From NCBI GenBank assembly GCA_002189035.1, contig NEEC01000015.1:1054001-1118000 (forward strand): a stretch of DNA of 64,000 nt. The letters are read 5' to 3'. The notes beneath the pieces are model-generated. The model had not been told where the DNA came from, made no database searches, and saw only the letters and a list, made by a program, of their open reading frames with translations. Below are positions 11,807 to 21,388 of this stretch, one piece after another. How positions within the stretch are numbered: position 1 is the stretch's first letter; every line of letters starts with the position of its first letter. Source of the DNA: Utricularia gibba. Its lineage: Eukaryota > Streptophyta > Magnoliopsida > Lamiales > Lentibulariaceae. The position numbers and the translations under genes are program-made.

Positions 11807-12436
11807 ATGCGTTTCTTCAAGCATTTGGCAAATATTCTTGGGTTTAGAGATGATGATCAGGAGCATAAACAAGGAGATACCGTTTCCGACGCCGATGCCG
11901 GCGCTTCATTCCCGGCTTCCGATGTAACCGCTGCCGCCACTTCGTATGAGCATTTAAAGCGCAAAGGTTTCAGTGTCCCAGTTCGGGTTTCCGTGGAAAG
12001 GACACCGCCGCATCCTCTGCTAGAGTATTGCCCCGCCGGTGACGGCGGACTTCAGGTTAGTTCGAAATTTCCGGCTGATTCGTCTGTTGAGCCGTTGTTC
12101 AATTTGCTAAGTTTGGATCTGCTAATTCCCCACTTAAATCCTGGGGTTTGTTCGTATTCGAATTGTGACCATCTTGAATTTATCAAAACCCTATTCGATT
12201 TGTGTCCTCAGGGCTTGGGTTGGTACGCGAGGCGCCTGAGAATCGATGAAGATGGGGATGTTGCACACGAGTTCATTGATGAGGTTATTTCATCAGATAC
12301 AGGGCATGATCGGCCATTAACAAAGATGAAACCAAAGTCCATCACTCAGCCTGCAAGAGTACAGCGCCTGGCTCTTTTGCCTAATGGCAAAATTCAACAT
12401 CTGGTGGAGCATGAGGGCAAGCTTCAATGGGCGTAG
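11807..12436 (+). CDS. Small conserved plant protein of unknown function
   Basis: Two exons, 11807-12055 and 12212-12436, give 157 aa starting MRFFKHLANILGF. I do not recognise a named domain. The N-terminal ~50 residues are polar and Ala/Asp-rich (likely disordered). The conserved-looking part is HPLLEYCPAGDGGLQ joined to GLGWYARRLRIDEDGDVAHEFIDEV and a basic tail ending in EHEGKLQWA. The separating 156-nt segment has a good donor (CAG/gttagt) and acceptor (cctcag/GG), but is a multiple of three and has no stop, so its retention gives a 209-aa protein. I favour splicing because that segment is T-rich and reads unlike the flanking protein. No signal peptide or membrane segment is apparent. 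Confidence 0.7.
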   Translation: MRFFKHLANILGFRDDDQEHKQGDTVSDADAGASFPASDVTAAATSYEHLKRKGFSVPVRVSVERTPPHPLLEYCPAGDGGLQVSSKFPADSSVEPLFNLLSLDLLIPHLNPGVCSYSNCDHLEFIKTLFDLCPQGLGWYARRLRIDEDGDVAHEFIDEVISSDTGHDRPLTKMKPKSITQPARVQRLALLPNGKIQHLVEHEGKLQWA

Positions 12437-13497
12437 GTGAAAGCTGAGAGACAGCATCATTCTTGTCACAGAGGAGAAACCGGTACCATTTCTGCCCTTC
12501 GAATTACTTCCTACGTCTAAAGTTCCTTTGTCCATAAGAAGAATGAGGGAGGAGCATGATTTGAGCCCCTTGTGCTATGGAACACATTCCTATGTTTGAA
12601 ATTTGCAACTTTGAAACACATGTTATCAGCAGAGGTTTGATTATAAGTTCAGAAACATCTGCTTATGAAACGATGAGCTCATGAACATCTTACATTTTGG
12701 ATTCATGTGGACTATCTCATGTTCAAGATGAGTGTCTGTGTTTCTTTCTCTCATGTGTTTCCTGGCCTATATTCCATCTAAATATATGTGTTGTATTGAT
12801 AATCAATTCATCTTCCCTGCAACCTGTGCATCCAACCGTTCAATGAACTCCCTCAAGGCTTTCCATTACTGTTCTTCTCGCCCTCACTGTCTTCTGTTAC
12901 AGAGACATACATCCTCGGCCTTGATGAGAAGAATTGGATAACTTCATTCCTTGTGCCATTGGACATTTTGTTGGAGTTCTTTAAATTTAGGGATGGGTAC
13001 CGATCCGACCCGCGCGGGTACGGGTCTGACCCGGTATGTCAGTCAACGGTCAATGACCCCTTTGGAGCGTTAACTAAAATAATATTTTAAATATATGAAC
13101 ACAAAAAAAGGAAATCCCTGATTTATTTAACAAGAACCGTTAATTCCGTACACATTGCTCTAAACCCTAATATGGAAGTAGCAACTAGCAACTGCTTTCA
13201 AGCCAAATGGTGAAGAAGAAAGGTGTTTGACCGATCTTCACACATTTTGCTCATCTGAAACCACCTCTCTTCTATTCATCAAACGGCGCAATAAAATATT
13301 GCTCGGAATCCAGCTCGTCAGATCGGGAATCCCGGAACAGCGCTGTCGTTATCCGTTTTTTTCTGGAGTTCCATTGCGGCGTTTCGCGAGATCGCGCGCG
13401 TCGGAGTTTGCAAGTCCAATTTTTCGCATTTGACGAACAATGAAATGAGTGTGAAGCTGATTTGTTGCATTTTAAAGCACGATAGGGGAAGTTCTAA
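12437..13497. other. Intergenic spacer with a GC-rich quasi-palindrome
   Basis: This is the 3' flank of the small unknown gene, then an AT-rich middle, then the leader of the carboxypeptidase gene. At about 12995-13034 alternating GACCCG / CGGGT words make an imperfect GC-rich inverted repeat in otherwise AT-rich DNA. No gene-like frame is supported. Confidence 0.45.
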
Positions 13498-16075
13498 ATG
13501 GGATTTCGTGGAGGCTTCGATCCCCCAACGATTCTTGTGATTTTCGCGTTGCTGTTTTTGTTTTGCGATTGCTTCTGCTACGCCCATGGAGAATCTAACG
13601 GCACCCAGTCTGCTGTGACACCTATTAACCACGATCTCTATCATACATGGTTATTCTTAATTGTTTTGGTTATCTTTTGTAGTTGTTTTTCTTATGTCAC
13701 GGGTGTCGAATATTCACAAGCTTGAATCGTGGCGTGAAATGGGATTTTTGTTTTCTGTACTGATGAAGTTTAAGGATTTTTCTGTTATTTTGGTTTTCAC
13801 TACATCTCATTTTGCTGGTTCATTCACTTAAATGGAGCACAGACCTGATCTCATGAGGATTTAATTTTTTACTTAGGGAAGCGTTAGTTGAAGAAATTGA
13901 GTCATTGGTTCATCGCCATCCAGAGAGACTATCAGTGGGTATCCTGTTCTTATTGTATTTCTTTTTATGTTTAGACAATACTGATGCTTGTTTTACTGAC
14001 TATTTGTCTTTTTTTGATCAGTTGGAGAAGATTTCAAATAAGAATCTCGGTTATGAGGCTGAGATGAATGTAATTACTTACTGTAGAAACCAGAAAGACT
14101 GTGATGGCCGAGAAAAACTTCGAATCCTTCTTGTAAGTGTTTCTTCAGTTTTCTTCTTCTGCACTGTTAATTGTATGCAGTCATGGCGGGGTTTATTTCA
14201 CCCAAGTGTCTTAAAATGAAGGTGAAATATCAGGATACTCTTTTATATCTCCTAGTTCTTTACTCTGTTAATACTGGTGTTTTTGACAGATGATTCCTTG
14301 TATTCCAGAGTTTCGGACAGCATGCTAGGGAACTTATCACAACTGAGCTGGCATTGCGGCTTCTTTCTGTTCTCAGTGAGGAGGAATTTTTGCCAGATGT
14401 TAATCGCTCTACTTTTTATAGTTCACTTGATCGGCTCGTTATAAAGGTAAACATATGCACGATGACATCTTTTTGAATCTGTTAGAACAAGGCATATGCT
14501 ATTTCGAATATTGATCCCTGTGTGCTGTATATTATACCGCAGATTGTCCCAGTGGAGAATTTGAATGGTCGAAAGGTTGTTGAAGAAGGGCAACTTTGTG
14601 AAAGAAGAAATGGTATTGAGTAGTACCATTGTTTTTCATCATAGATTTGACATCGATTCTTGGAAAGAAACAGTTTTAGTTTGGGTTTGTTACAGGAAGA
14701 GGAGTGGACCTGAACAGGAATTGGGGTGTGGACTGGGGCAAAAAGGAGAAGGTATGCCTGAAAAAAAAACATTTGAAAAGGAATGCTGCTTGTTTATTGT
14801 TTAATTCTTCCCTTGCGAGATGCTATTTATGACAACAAATAAGCAGTTATGAATAACTGGATGTTCCATGAGGAACCTGATTGTTCTTAAGAAAATCCTG
14901 GCTCCTTGTTATCCATTGGATCCTGTAGGCGCTAAGACTTTCAGTTCATCTACCAGGATTATGATCCAAATGAAGAAAATCCTGGCTCCTCTCCATTCAG
15001 CGAACCGGAGACTCAAATTATGCGCAAATTGTCAATATCATTTGAACCACATATTTGGGTCAATGTACACTCAGGGATGGAGGTAAGGCTTCAAAGTTCA
15101 ACCCTCCCCCTAGCTATGATGAAGCTTGCGCAAATATTGGATTCTGTACTTGTCGTTGATGAACTTTATTTGCGTTTTTAGGCATTGTTTATGCCATACG
15201 ATCACAAGAACACGACCCCAGATGGAACACCATCTCGTATCATGAGATCGATGCTTGAAAAATTGAACCATTTACACCTCAATAATCATTGCTTGGTTGG
15301 TTCCGGGGGAGGCTCTGTTGGGTTTGTATACCCTCAACACAACAGTTATTTGTACTTACCATGAGCCTGCCATGTCTCCAGCCTATTTCAATGTCATTTG
15401 TTTTTTTTATCATGTGTAGGTATTTAGCGCATGGGACAGCAACAGACTACATGTATGATGTTGCGAGAATTCCTATGGCTTTTACCTTTGAGGTTGTCAA
15501 TCAGCAATACTCCATTGTTCTCTCCCTTTTTGTTTTGATATAGTTTTTAGCATCCTAGCCTACTTGTGATCTGCAGATTTACGGGGATTCAAAAGCATCT
15601 TCAAAGGACTGCTTCAAAATGTTCAATCCTGTGGATATCACTACATTCAATGTACGCCACACCGTCTAATCCATAGATCAGTAAGATCCATCAACACTTA
15701 ACAGCCTTTGTGTGTTAAACTGCGCAGAGGGTTGTGAATGAGTGGTCTAGTGCATTTCTGGACATGTTCAGCATGGGGACTCAGTGCATAGATGAGCTCG
15801 AGTCCAGGAGCACCAATGAGTCCTCCTCCTCATCATCGATTGATGCTGGCGGCTTCCACAACTGGGTATCAATAGATGACTATCTAAATGGATATCTAAT
15901 GCAGAGAAGAAGTAGATACGGGAAGAAGATTGAAGTTCTTGACCTTGGACTGCAGGAAATCAGGGCCTATTTCAGATTGTTCATGTTGTCTTCTGTCCTC
16001 CTCATATTCATGTTCTGCTCCAGAATTAGTAAGAACAATAGGACCAGGCCACTCGTCGCCATCACCAACCGCTGA
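13498..16075 (+). CDS. M14 zinc carboxypeptidase, secreted or membrane-anchored (At5g42320-like)
   Basis: Eleven exons: 13498-13649, 13877-13934, 14022-14132, 14309-14446, 14543-14612, 14696-14751, 14957-15082, 15182-15321, 15420-15492, 15577-15651, 15728-16075, encoding 448 aa. An N-terminal hydrophobic stretch (ILVIFALLFLFCDCFCYAHG) is a signal peptide. Metallocarboxypeptidase landmarks are all present: HARE (zinc ligands His112 and Glu115), DLNRNW (~181-186; the Arg/Asn pair that binds substrate carboxylate), zinc His233 in WVNVHSGME, and the catalytic Glu, likely Glu308, in FTFE. After YGDSKASSKDCFKMFNP comes a C-terminal ~115 residues ending in a hydrophobic helix (LFMLSSVLLIFMF) before a basic tail, so a type I membrane protein is likely. 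The enzyme should trim C-terminal residues of peptides in the endomembrane or apoplast. Exon 2 ends at an A/gtgggt donor, the least certain junction. Confidence 0.9.
14889..14990 (+). repeat. 18-bp direct repeat across intron 6 and exon 7 of the carboxypeptidase
   Basis: The words aagaaaatcctggctcct occur at 14889-14906 inside intron 6 and again, perfectly, at 14973-14990 in exon 7 where they encode part of the EENPGS segment. The copies are 84 bp apart. This looks like a small local duplication of coding sequence into the intron, or the reverse. Confidence 0.75.
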
Positions 16076-16735
16076 GCTCCTTCTCACCGTGATTCAGGAT
16101 CCTCCCATCATAGCCATTGTTTGTCTGTTGTCACTCACTCACCATGTACATTCCCTTCCTTTATACTGAAAGCTTTGAGAGAGACAGCACACACAACGTT
16201 TAATGATCATGTTTTGTTGTTTGGTTTTAGCTGAAAATGTTGAAAGCTGTCAATCGATTTGTTTTGTTTTGTTTTTTCATTTATCCGGATTGTTCATGTC
16301 TTAAAAATAAAATAGTTTTTAGATAATTAAATTTCAAATAAATAAATAAATAGAGATCACGTATATATCAATTGAATCTTGTTAAAATGAAATGTTCTCT
16401 GGATTGATTTAGCATATTTGAAGTTTAAGTAAATAATAAACATGAATTATATTAAAAAATATTAAATACAATCTATTATTATTGATTTATAATTTATTAT
16501 GTATTTAATTATTTTATTTTTATTTTCAAATATGAGATTATTTGTTATAATACTTACATTCAAGTCAAATTAATATATAATCCATAATATATTTTTTTAT
16601 TATAGATGGTACTTAAATATAAATCCATTTAATTTTTATGATTTAAATATAATATATGTCCTTGTGTTTTTTTGTGGTTGGGCATCTAAATGAGTATGAG
16701 TAAGCTGGAGCTCTGTTTTTTCAGTTACTAGTCAT
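16076..16735. other. AT-rich spacer
   Basis: This is the 3' flank of the carboxypeptidase gene followed by about 400 bp of very AT-rich DNA. No frames, RNA or repeats are supported. Its right edge is where the similarity to the second receiver-GARP copy begins. Confidence 0.5.
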
Positions 16736-16752
16736 CTATGGGTCTTCTTGTT

Positions 16753-16760
16753 TATATAAG
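16753..16760 (+). promoter_or_regulatory. TATA box of receiver-GARP gene copy 1
   Basis: TATATAAG lies 46 bp before the first ATG, in a context conserved in copy 2 at 18960-18967. The conservation of this element along with the exons suggests both promoters were functional at the time of duplication. Confidence 0.55.
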
Positions 16761-16805
16761 GAGACCTCTGTCCATAAGGCTCTTTTTCCAGGTTTGGATT
16801 ACCCC

Positions 16806-18180
16806 ATGGATGTTCAGCGGTCGGGCGTTTACCAAGGTGCTGTGGAAGGTTTCATCTGGTTATTAAGAGTTCAAGATTATGTTGCTTGTTATGATGGTTA
16901 CGCAGATTCTTTATATTTCTAGTGATGCCGTGTAGTTCGCTGACGGCGGCGTTGGCGTCCCTGCCAGATGAAATCGATCAAGTAGTCGTCTTGGTATCTG
17001 TTGACGGCGAATTCAAGAAAATCGAAAAGGAGGCCGCGCCGGACAATGTTCCCGTTCTAGGTGGGCGCTCGCTCTAATGCCGTTTCCAAGAATCTTTCAT
17101 TATTCCCGATTTGCTGTTCCTATTTTCTTGTTATGCAGTGGTTTTATGTGAGCGGCGTGCGCTTTGTTTCTGCTACGACATACCCATACCAATGCCCGAG
17201 GTGTGCAGCGTGATGAACCAATATGTCAGGGACATCGAAGGCGCACCCTTCAACACACCGACTGGAACAAGTCAGAGACGAAGCTTTGAGAGCACAAACA
17301 GAGAAGTTGAGAGCGTTGATGGTTCATATAAGAAGAAAAAGGAAAGGGTTTCCTGGAACGAGGAACTTCATGGGAAGTTCGTCAAGGCCGTGGAGAAATT
17401 TGGAATCGGTACCAACTCCTTACATTATCTGCGTTGATTCGCCCAGGCTAACCAGAAGTATGCAGTCTGTTGACACGTACGTTTCTTCATTGATTCAGGT
17501 ACTACGCCTAAGAGAATCCTGGAATTTATGGCGGATCCACGGTTAAAACGAAGGCATGTGGCAAGCCATTTGCAGGTGAGGCCTCTTTGCCTCGTCCCTT
17601 GTATCTGATATGCTCTTAGTTTGTTTGTTTCTGTGACTCTTTTGTTCGTTTTTTGACGTCTCAGAAATATCGGAAACAGATAGGATATACTAATGCTTCT
17701 CAATCCTTAGATGATCAGCAACAGGATGCTCCTCCAATCAACCCAGATGAGCCATCACAATCCTTGGATGATCAGCAACAGGATGCTCCTCCAATCAACC
17801 TAAATGAGCCATCACAATCCTTAGATGATCAGCAACAGTATGCTCCTCCAATCAACCTAAATGAGCCATCACAATCCTTAGATGATCAGCAACAGTATGC
17901 TCCTCCAATCAACCTAAATGAGCCATCACAATCCTTGGATGATCAGCAACAGGATGCTCCTCCAATCAACCCAGATGAGCAACCACAATCCTTGGATGAT
18001 CAGCAACAGGATGCTCCTCCAATCAACCCAGATGAGCGATCGCAATCCTTAGATGATCAGCAACAGGATGCTCCTCCAATCAACCTAAATGAGCCATCAC
18101 AATGCTTAGATGATCAGCAACAGGATGCTCTTTCAATCGACCCAGATGAGCCATCACAATCCTCTGATGATGAAGAATGA
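16806..18180 (+). CDS. B-type response-regulator-like protein, degenerate receiver plus GARP domain, copy 1
   Basis: Model of five exons: 16806-16836, 16923-17060, 17139-17408, 17499-17575, 17665-18180, about 343 aa, starting MDVQRSGVYQ. An alternative start is ATG 16925. The N-terminal ~90 residues align in order with a type-B ARR receiver (ALASLPDEIDQVVVLVSV, then DGEFKKIE, then VPVL, then PIPMPEVCSVMNQYVR), but the stretch that normally holds the phospho-accepting Asp (DVHMPDM) is missing and the Lys-Pro motif is lost. A GARP/B-motif follows: RVSWNEELHGKFVKAVEKFG joined across an intron to TTPKRILEFMADPRLKRRHV and SHLQKYR. The C-terminus is an array of 19-residue repeats and an acidic SSDDEE end. 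It probably binds DNA as a phosphorylation-independent regulator. Normal ARR-B proteins are 550-700 aa, so this is a short derivative. Confidence 0.75.
17698..18177 (+). repeat. 57-bp coding minisatellite (8.4 units) in receiver-GARP copy 1
   Basis: Eight full units plus a partial ninth encode the consensus SQSLDDQQQDAPPINPDEP. Units differ at a few sites (NPDEP versus NLNEP, D versus Y after QQQ), and two adjacent units are identical. The period is exactly 19 codons, so the number of units can change without a frameshift. The product is acidic and Gln/Pro-rich, a composition common in transcriptional activation domains. Confidence 0.95.
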
Positions 18181-18435
18181 ACTGCTACTCGAAACAGCAA
18201 GGTTTAGCCGAATCCTTTCGAGCCGGGTTTGTATATCTCCTCAAATCAGTCGGATGAGGGATTTCAAAGCAATGACTCGGGAGTGTCGGGGTACCTTTTT
18301 GGCTTGTTTCCGGTGTTCCCCCTCCAGCGTAAACGTTTCAGTTCAAGGTAGGCAGCATTTTCTCGAGATCCCCTCCCCTTTCATGCGCCGCCTCCAAATA
18401 AATAACACCCACGTTGGATTTCATCGAATCTTCGT

Positions 18436-18941
18436 GCTGCCACTAATTTATTGCTCGTGATCTCGAAATGGAAAAGCAGAAGAACCCAGAAAGGCATTCG
18501 ATTACAGAGGCGAGCTTTTCATTGACGGGCGCCATGAATGATTCTAAGCACACCTCAATTTCAAATACAAAATAATTAAATTAAATCGATTATTATTAAT
18601 TTATAATTTCTTATATAATTAATTACGATGATTTAAATATTCAACTTTAAATCAAACTAATATTTGATTCAACTAAAACTTAATTTTTTGTAATAATAAA
18701 TAATACTTAAAATATAAATCGTTCTAATTCTTATCGTATAAATATAATATATTTCATTTTTTTTAACTTTAATTCAGGTGAAACGGTAACATTCCAACCG
18801 ACAAATATGGGATTTTGTTCATGCTTGAGTAACCTAGATTCAGAGTCTTCACGAAACTGATTTTTACAAACAAAAAGTTTTGAATACACAAAAGCGTTCT
18901 TGTTCTTCTACTTCTCTTCCCTCGGAATCTGAATTCTCCAA
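18436..18941. other. Spacer between tandem copies
   Basis: AT-rich DNA with no gene-like frame. It is not clearly shared with the flank of copy 2, so the duplication junction should lie near its edges. Confidence 0.5.
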
Positions 18942-18959
18942 CATATGGGTCTTCTTGTT

Positions 18960-18967
18960 TATATAAG
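18960..18967 (+). promoter_or_regulatory. TATA box of receiver-GARP gene copy 2
   Basis: TATATAAG lies 46 bp before the copy 2 ATG, at the same distance and context as in copy 1. Confidence 0.5.
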
Positions 18968-19012
18968 GAGTCCTCCATCCATAAGGCTCTTTTTCCAGGT
19001 TTGGATAACCCC

Positions 19013-19963
19013 ATGGATGTTCTGCGGTCGGGCGTTTACCAAGGTGCTGTGGAAGGTTTCATCTGTTTATTAAGAGTTCAAGATTATGTTGCTTGTTTTG
19101 ATGGTTACGCAGGTTCTTTATATTTCTAGTGATGCCGTGTAGTTCGCTGACGGCGGCGTTGGCGTCCCTGCGTGATGAAATCGATCAAGTAATCGTGTTG
19201 CTATCTGTTGACGGCGAATTCAAGAAAATCGAAAAGGAGGCTGCGCCGGACAATGTTCCCGTTCTAGGTGGGTGCTCGCTCTAATGCCGTTTCCAAGAAT
19301 CTTTCATTATTCCCGATTTGCTGTTCCTATTTTCTTGTTATGCAGTGGTTGTAGGTCAGCGGCGTGCGCTTTGTTTCTGCTACGATATAGGCTTACCAAT
19401 GCCCGAGTTGTGCAGCGTGATGAACCAATATATCAGGGAGGAGAAAACGGGGGACATCGAAGGCGCACCCTCCAACCCACCGACTGGAACAAGTCAGAGA
19501 CGAAGCTTTGAGAGCACAAACAGAGAAGTTGAGAGCGTTGATGGTTCACATAAGAAGAAAAGGCTTTTCTGGAACGAGGAACTTCATGGGAAGTTCGTCA
19601 AAGCCGTGGAGAAACTTGGAATCGGTACCAAATCCTTACATTATCTGCGTAGATTCGCCCAGGCTTACCGAAAATATGCAGTCCATTGAAACGTACGTTT
19701 CTTCATTGATTTAGGTACTACGCCTAAGAAAATCCTGGAATTTATGGCGGATCCACGGGTAAAACGAAGGCAAGTGGCAAGCCATTTGCAGGTGAGGCCT
19801 CTTTGCCTCATCCCTTGTATCTGATATGCTCTGAGTTTGTTTCTGTGACTCTTTTGGTCGTTTTTTGACGTCTCAGACATATCGGAAACAGATAGGATAC
19901 ACTACTGCTTCACAATCCTTAGATGGATCAACAACAGAATGCTCCTCCAATCAACCCATATGA
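19013..19963 (+). CDS. B-type response-regulator-like protein, copy 2, frameshifted tail
   Basis: Five exons parallel to copy 1: 19013-19043, 19130-19267, 19346-19624, 19715-19791, 19877-19963, about 203 aa. The degenerate receiver region and GARP domain (RLFWNEELHGKFVKAVEKLG, then TTPKKILEFMADPRVKRRQV) are intact. The GARP end reads HLQTYR instead of HLQKYR, changing a usually conserved Lys. In the last exon a single extra G (TTAGATGGATCA here, TTAGATGATCA in copy 1) shifts the frame, so the protein ends GSTTECSSNQPI and lacks the acidic repeat tail. The old frame remains readable downstream to an equivalent end at about 19994. It may be a DNA-binding-only variant that competes with copy 1, or an early pseudogene. 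Confidence 0.68.
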
Positions 19964-20290
19964 GCCATCACAATTCTTCGATGATGAAGAATGAACTGCT
20001 ACTCGAATCAGCAAGGTTGAGCCGAATCCTTTCGAGCCGGGTTTGTATATCTCCTCAAATCAGTTGGTGCATGCATGATGAGGGTTTTCAAAGCAATGAC
20101 TCTGAGGATTATCAGGGCACCTTTCTGGCTTGTTTCTGCTGTTCCCCCTGTGAGGAAGGCTCCAGTGTAAACGTTTCAGTTCAGGGTAGGCAGCATTTTT
20201 TCCCTTCTGTTGAGCTTCTGGGCAACTCCTTTGGTTACAAAAAGCACTCATTCGTTGAATCCCAACACCCACGTTGAATCTCCCATCCTT

Positions 20291-21270
20291 ATCGATGGTA
20301 ACTACTCCTTTTGACGGGGAATCAGGTAATACTGAAGTGTTCTGATTAATTTCTTGGCTAATCGAATATTCATTCTGATTGATGTATTGAGAGAATCATG
20401 TGACGCTTCATGTTCTATTTAATGAGAATTGAAGACAAATGGTTTGAATTAATCATATCATATAATTTGAATTAAACCATAAGGGTTAGATGCATTAAAT
20501 GGATCATATAGTATAAGAGTAAGCATGATCATGATATTTAATATTAGAGTTAAAATCGAATACATAATAATGATTGTACAAGAGGGTGTTTATATTAAAT
20601 ATATAATAAAATAAGAATATAAAGTTAGAGATCTAATAATGATCATATATTAATTATGGAAATAAGATGAAATGTAATTAAATAGATATATTATTTTAAT
20701 CTTGTACAATCCTTTTTTTTTTACTTAAAAAAATATAAAATCATAATATTTAGTATGATAAAATATTATGAATTGTTATATTGGCTTGATTTCTAAATAG
20801 GGCAGATCACTTCCCTCTTCATGCACTCCCTCCAAATGATAAGACCCATGTTGCACACTATATATCATGTACTATATTATATATATATATATATAATACT
20901 ATGAATTGTCAACCTTCTCACATATATCATGTTATATGGCTATATTTCTAAATGGGGCAGATTACTCCAAATAACAAGACCCACCATGTATTTGGTCTTC
21001 ATGTATTAGGTGTCAACCAACTGCAACCTTTTTTTTATTTCAATTAAAATGTCCGTTGCAGTGGAGCGATCGGCGTTCCAGATTTCTTCATCGAGAAAGA
21101 AGCATGCCGGCTAACGTCCGATGGTCGCCGAGAATCACCTTCTCTGGATATTTTTCCGATTATTATGCCAAAAAATAAATGAATAAACAAAGTCAACCGT
21201 CTTTCAAGATCGGGCCATCGCTTGGTGCTTAGGACGTCTCTCCCCATTAAACCTCAGTAACATCTACCGT
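20291..21270. other. Spacer with a short AT microsatellite
   Basis: AT-rich DNA; an (AT)n run lies at about 20879-20895. No gene-like frame. The last 200 bp form the presumptive promoter and leader of the next gene. Confidence 0.5.
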
Positions 21271-21277
21271 TGTAGCC

Positions 21278-21388
21278 ATGAAGGATTTCTTCATAGCTAA
21301 TAAATACCTTCCTTCTTCACCCCTCGTGCGGAAACGGGTGGAGCTCGGATCCTCCTCTGATGATGAGGACGCCGGCGGCGATACGTGA
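21278..21388 (+). other. Upstream ORF overlapping the DUF7796 gene start
   Basis: ATG 21278 opens a 36-residue frame (MKDFFIANKYLPSSPLVRKR, then VELGSSSDDEDAGGDT) ending 26 bp inside the downstream coding region, in another frame. It has basic and acidic blocks that look protein-like rather than random. It is either a translation-inhibiting uORF or the ancestral N-terminus separated by a frameshift. I cannot decide between them from one sequence. Confidence 0.45.

Larger units (their letters stand above)
16736..18435 (+). repeat. Tandem duplication unit, copy 1
   Basis: The segment is nearly identical, apart from the internal minisatellite, to 18942-20290. Similarity starts at tgggtcttcttgtttatat just upstream of the TATA box, and fades about 250 bp after the stop codon at an 'aacacccacgttg' word shared by both. 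The spacing between equivalent points is about 2.2 kb. The duplication therefore carried promoter, all exons and introns, and 3' flank. Confidence 0.9.
18942..20290 (+). repeat. Tandem duplication unit, copy 2
   Basis: Second member of the head-to-tail pair beginning at 16736. Exons, introns and both flanks are recognisable throughout. The unit is shorter than copy 1 mainly because the 57-bp repeat array is reduced to a single unit and a remnant. Confidence 0.9.

Noticed and set aside
16837-16922. Reading straight through the first short intron of receiver-GARP copy 1
   Set aside because: The frame meets a stop at 16920-16922; splicing at CAAG/gtgctg and ttctag/TG keeps frame in both copies.
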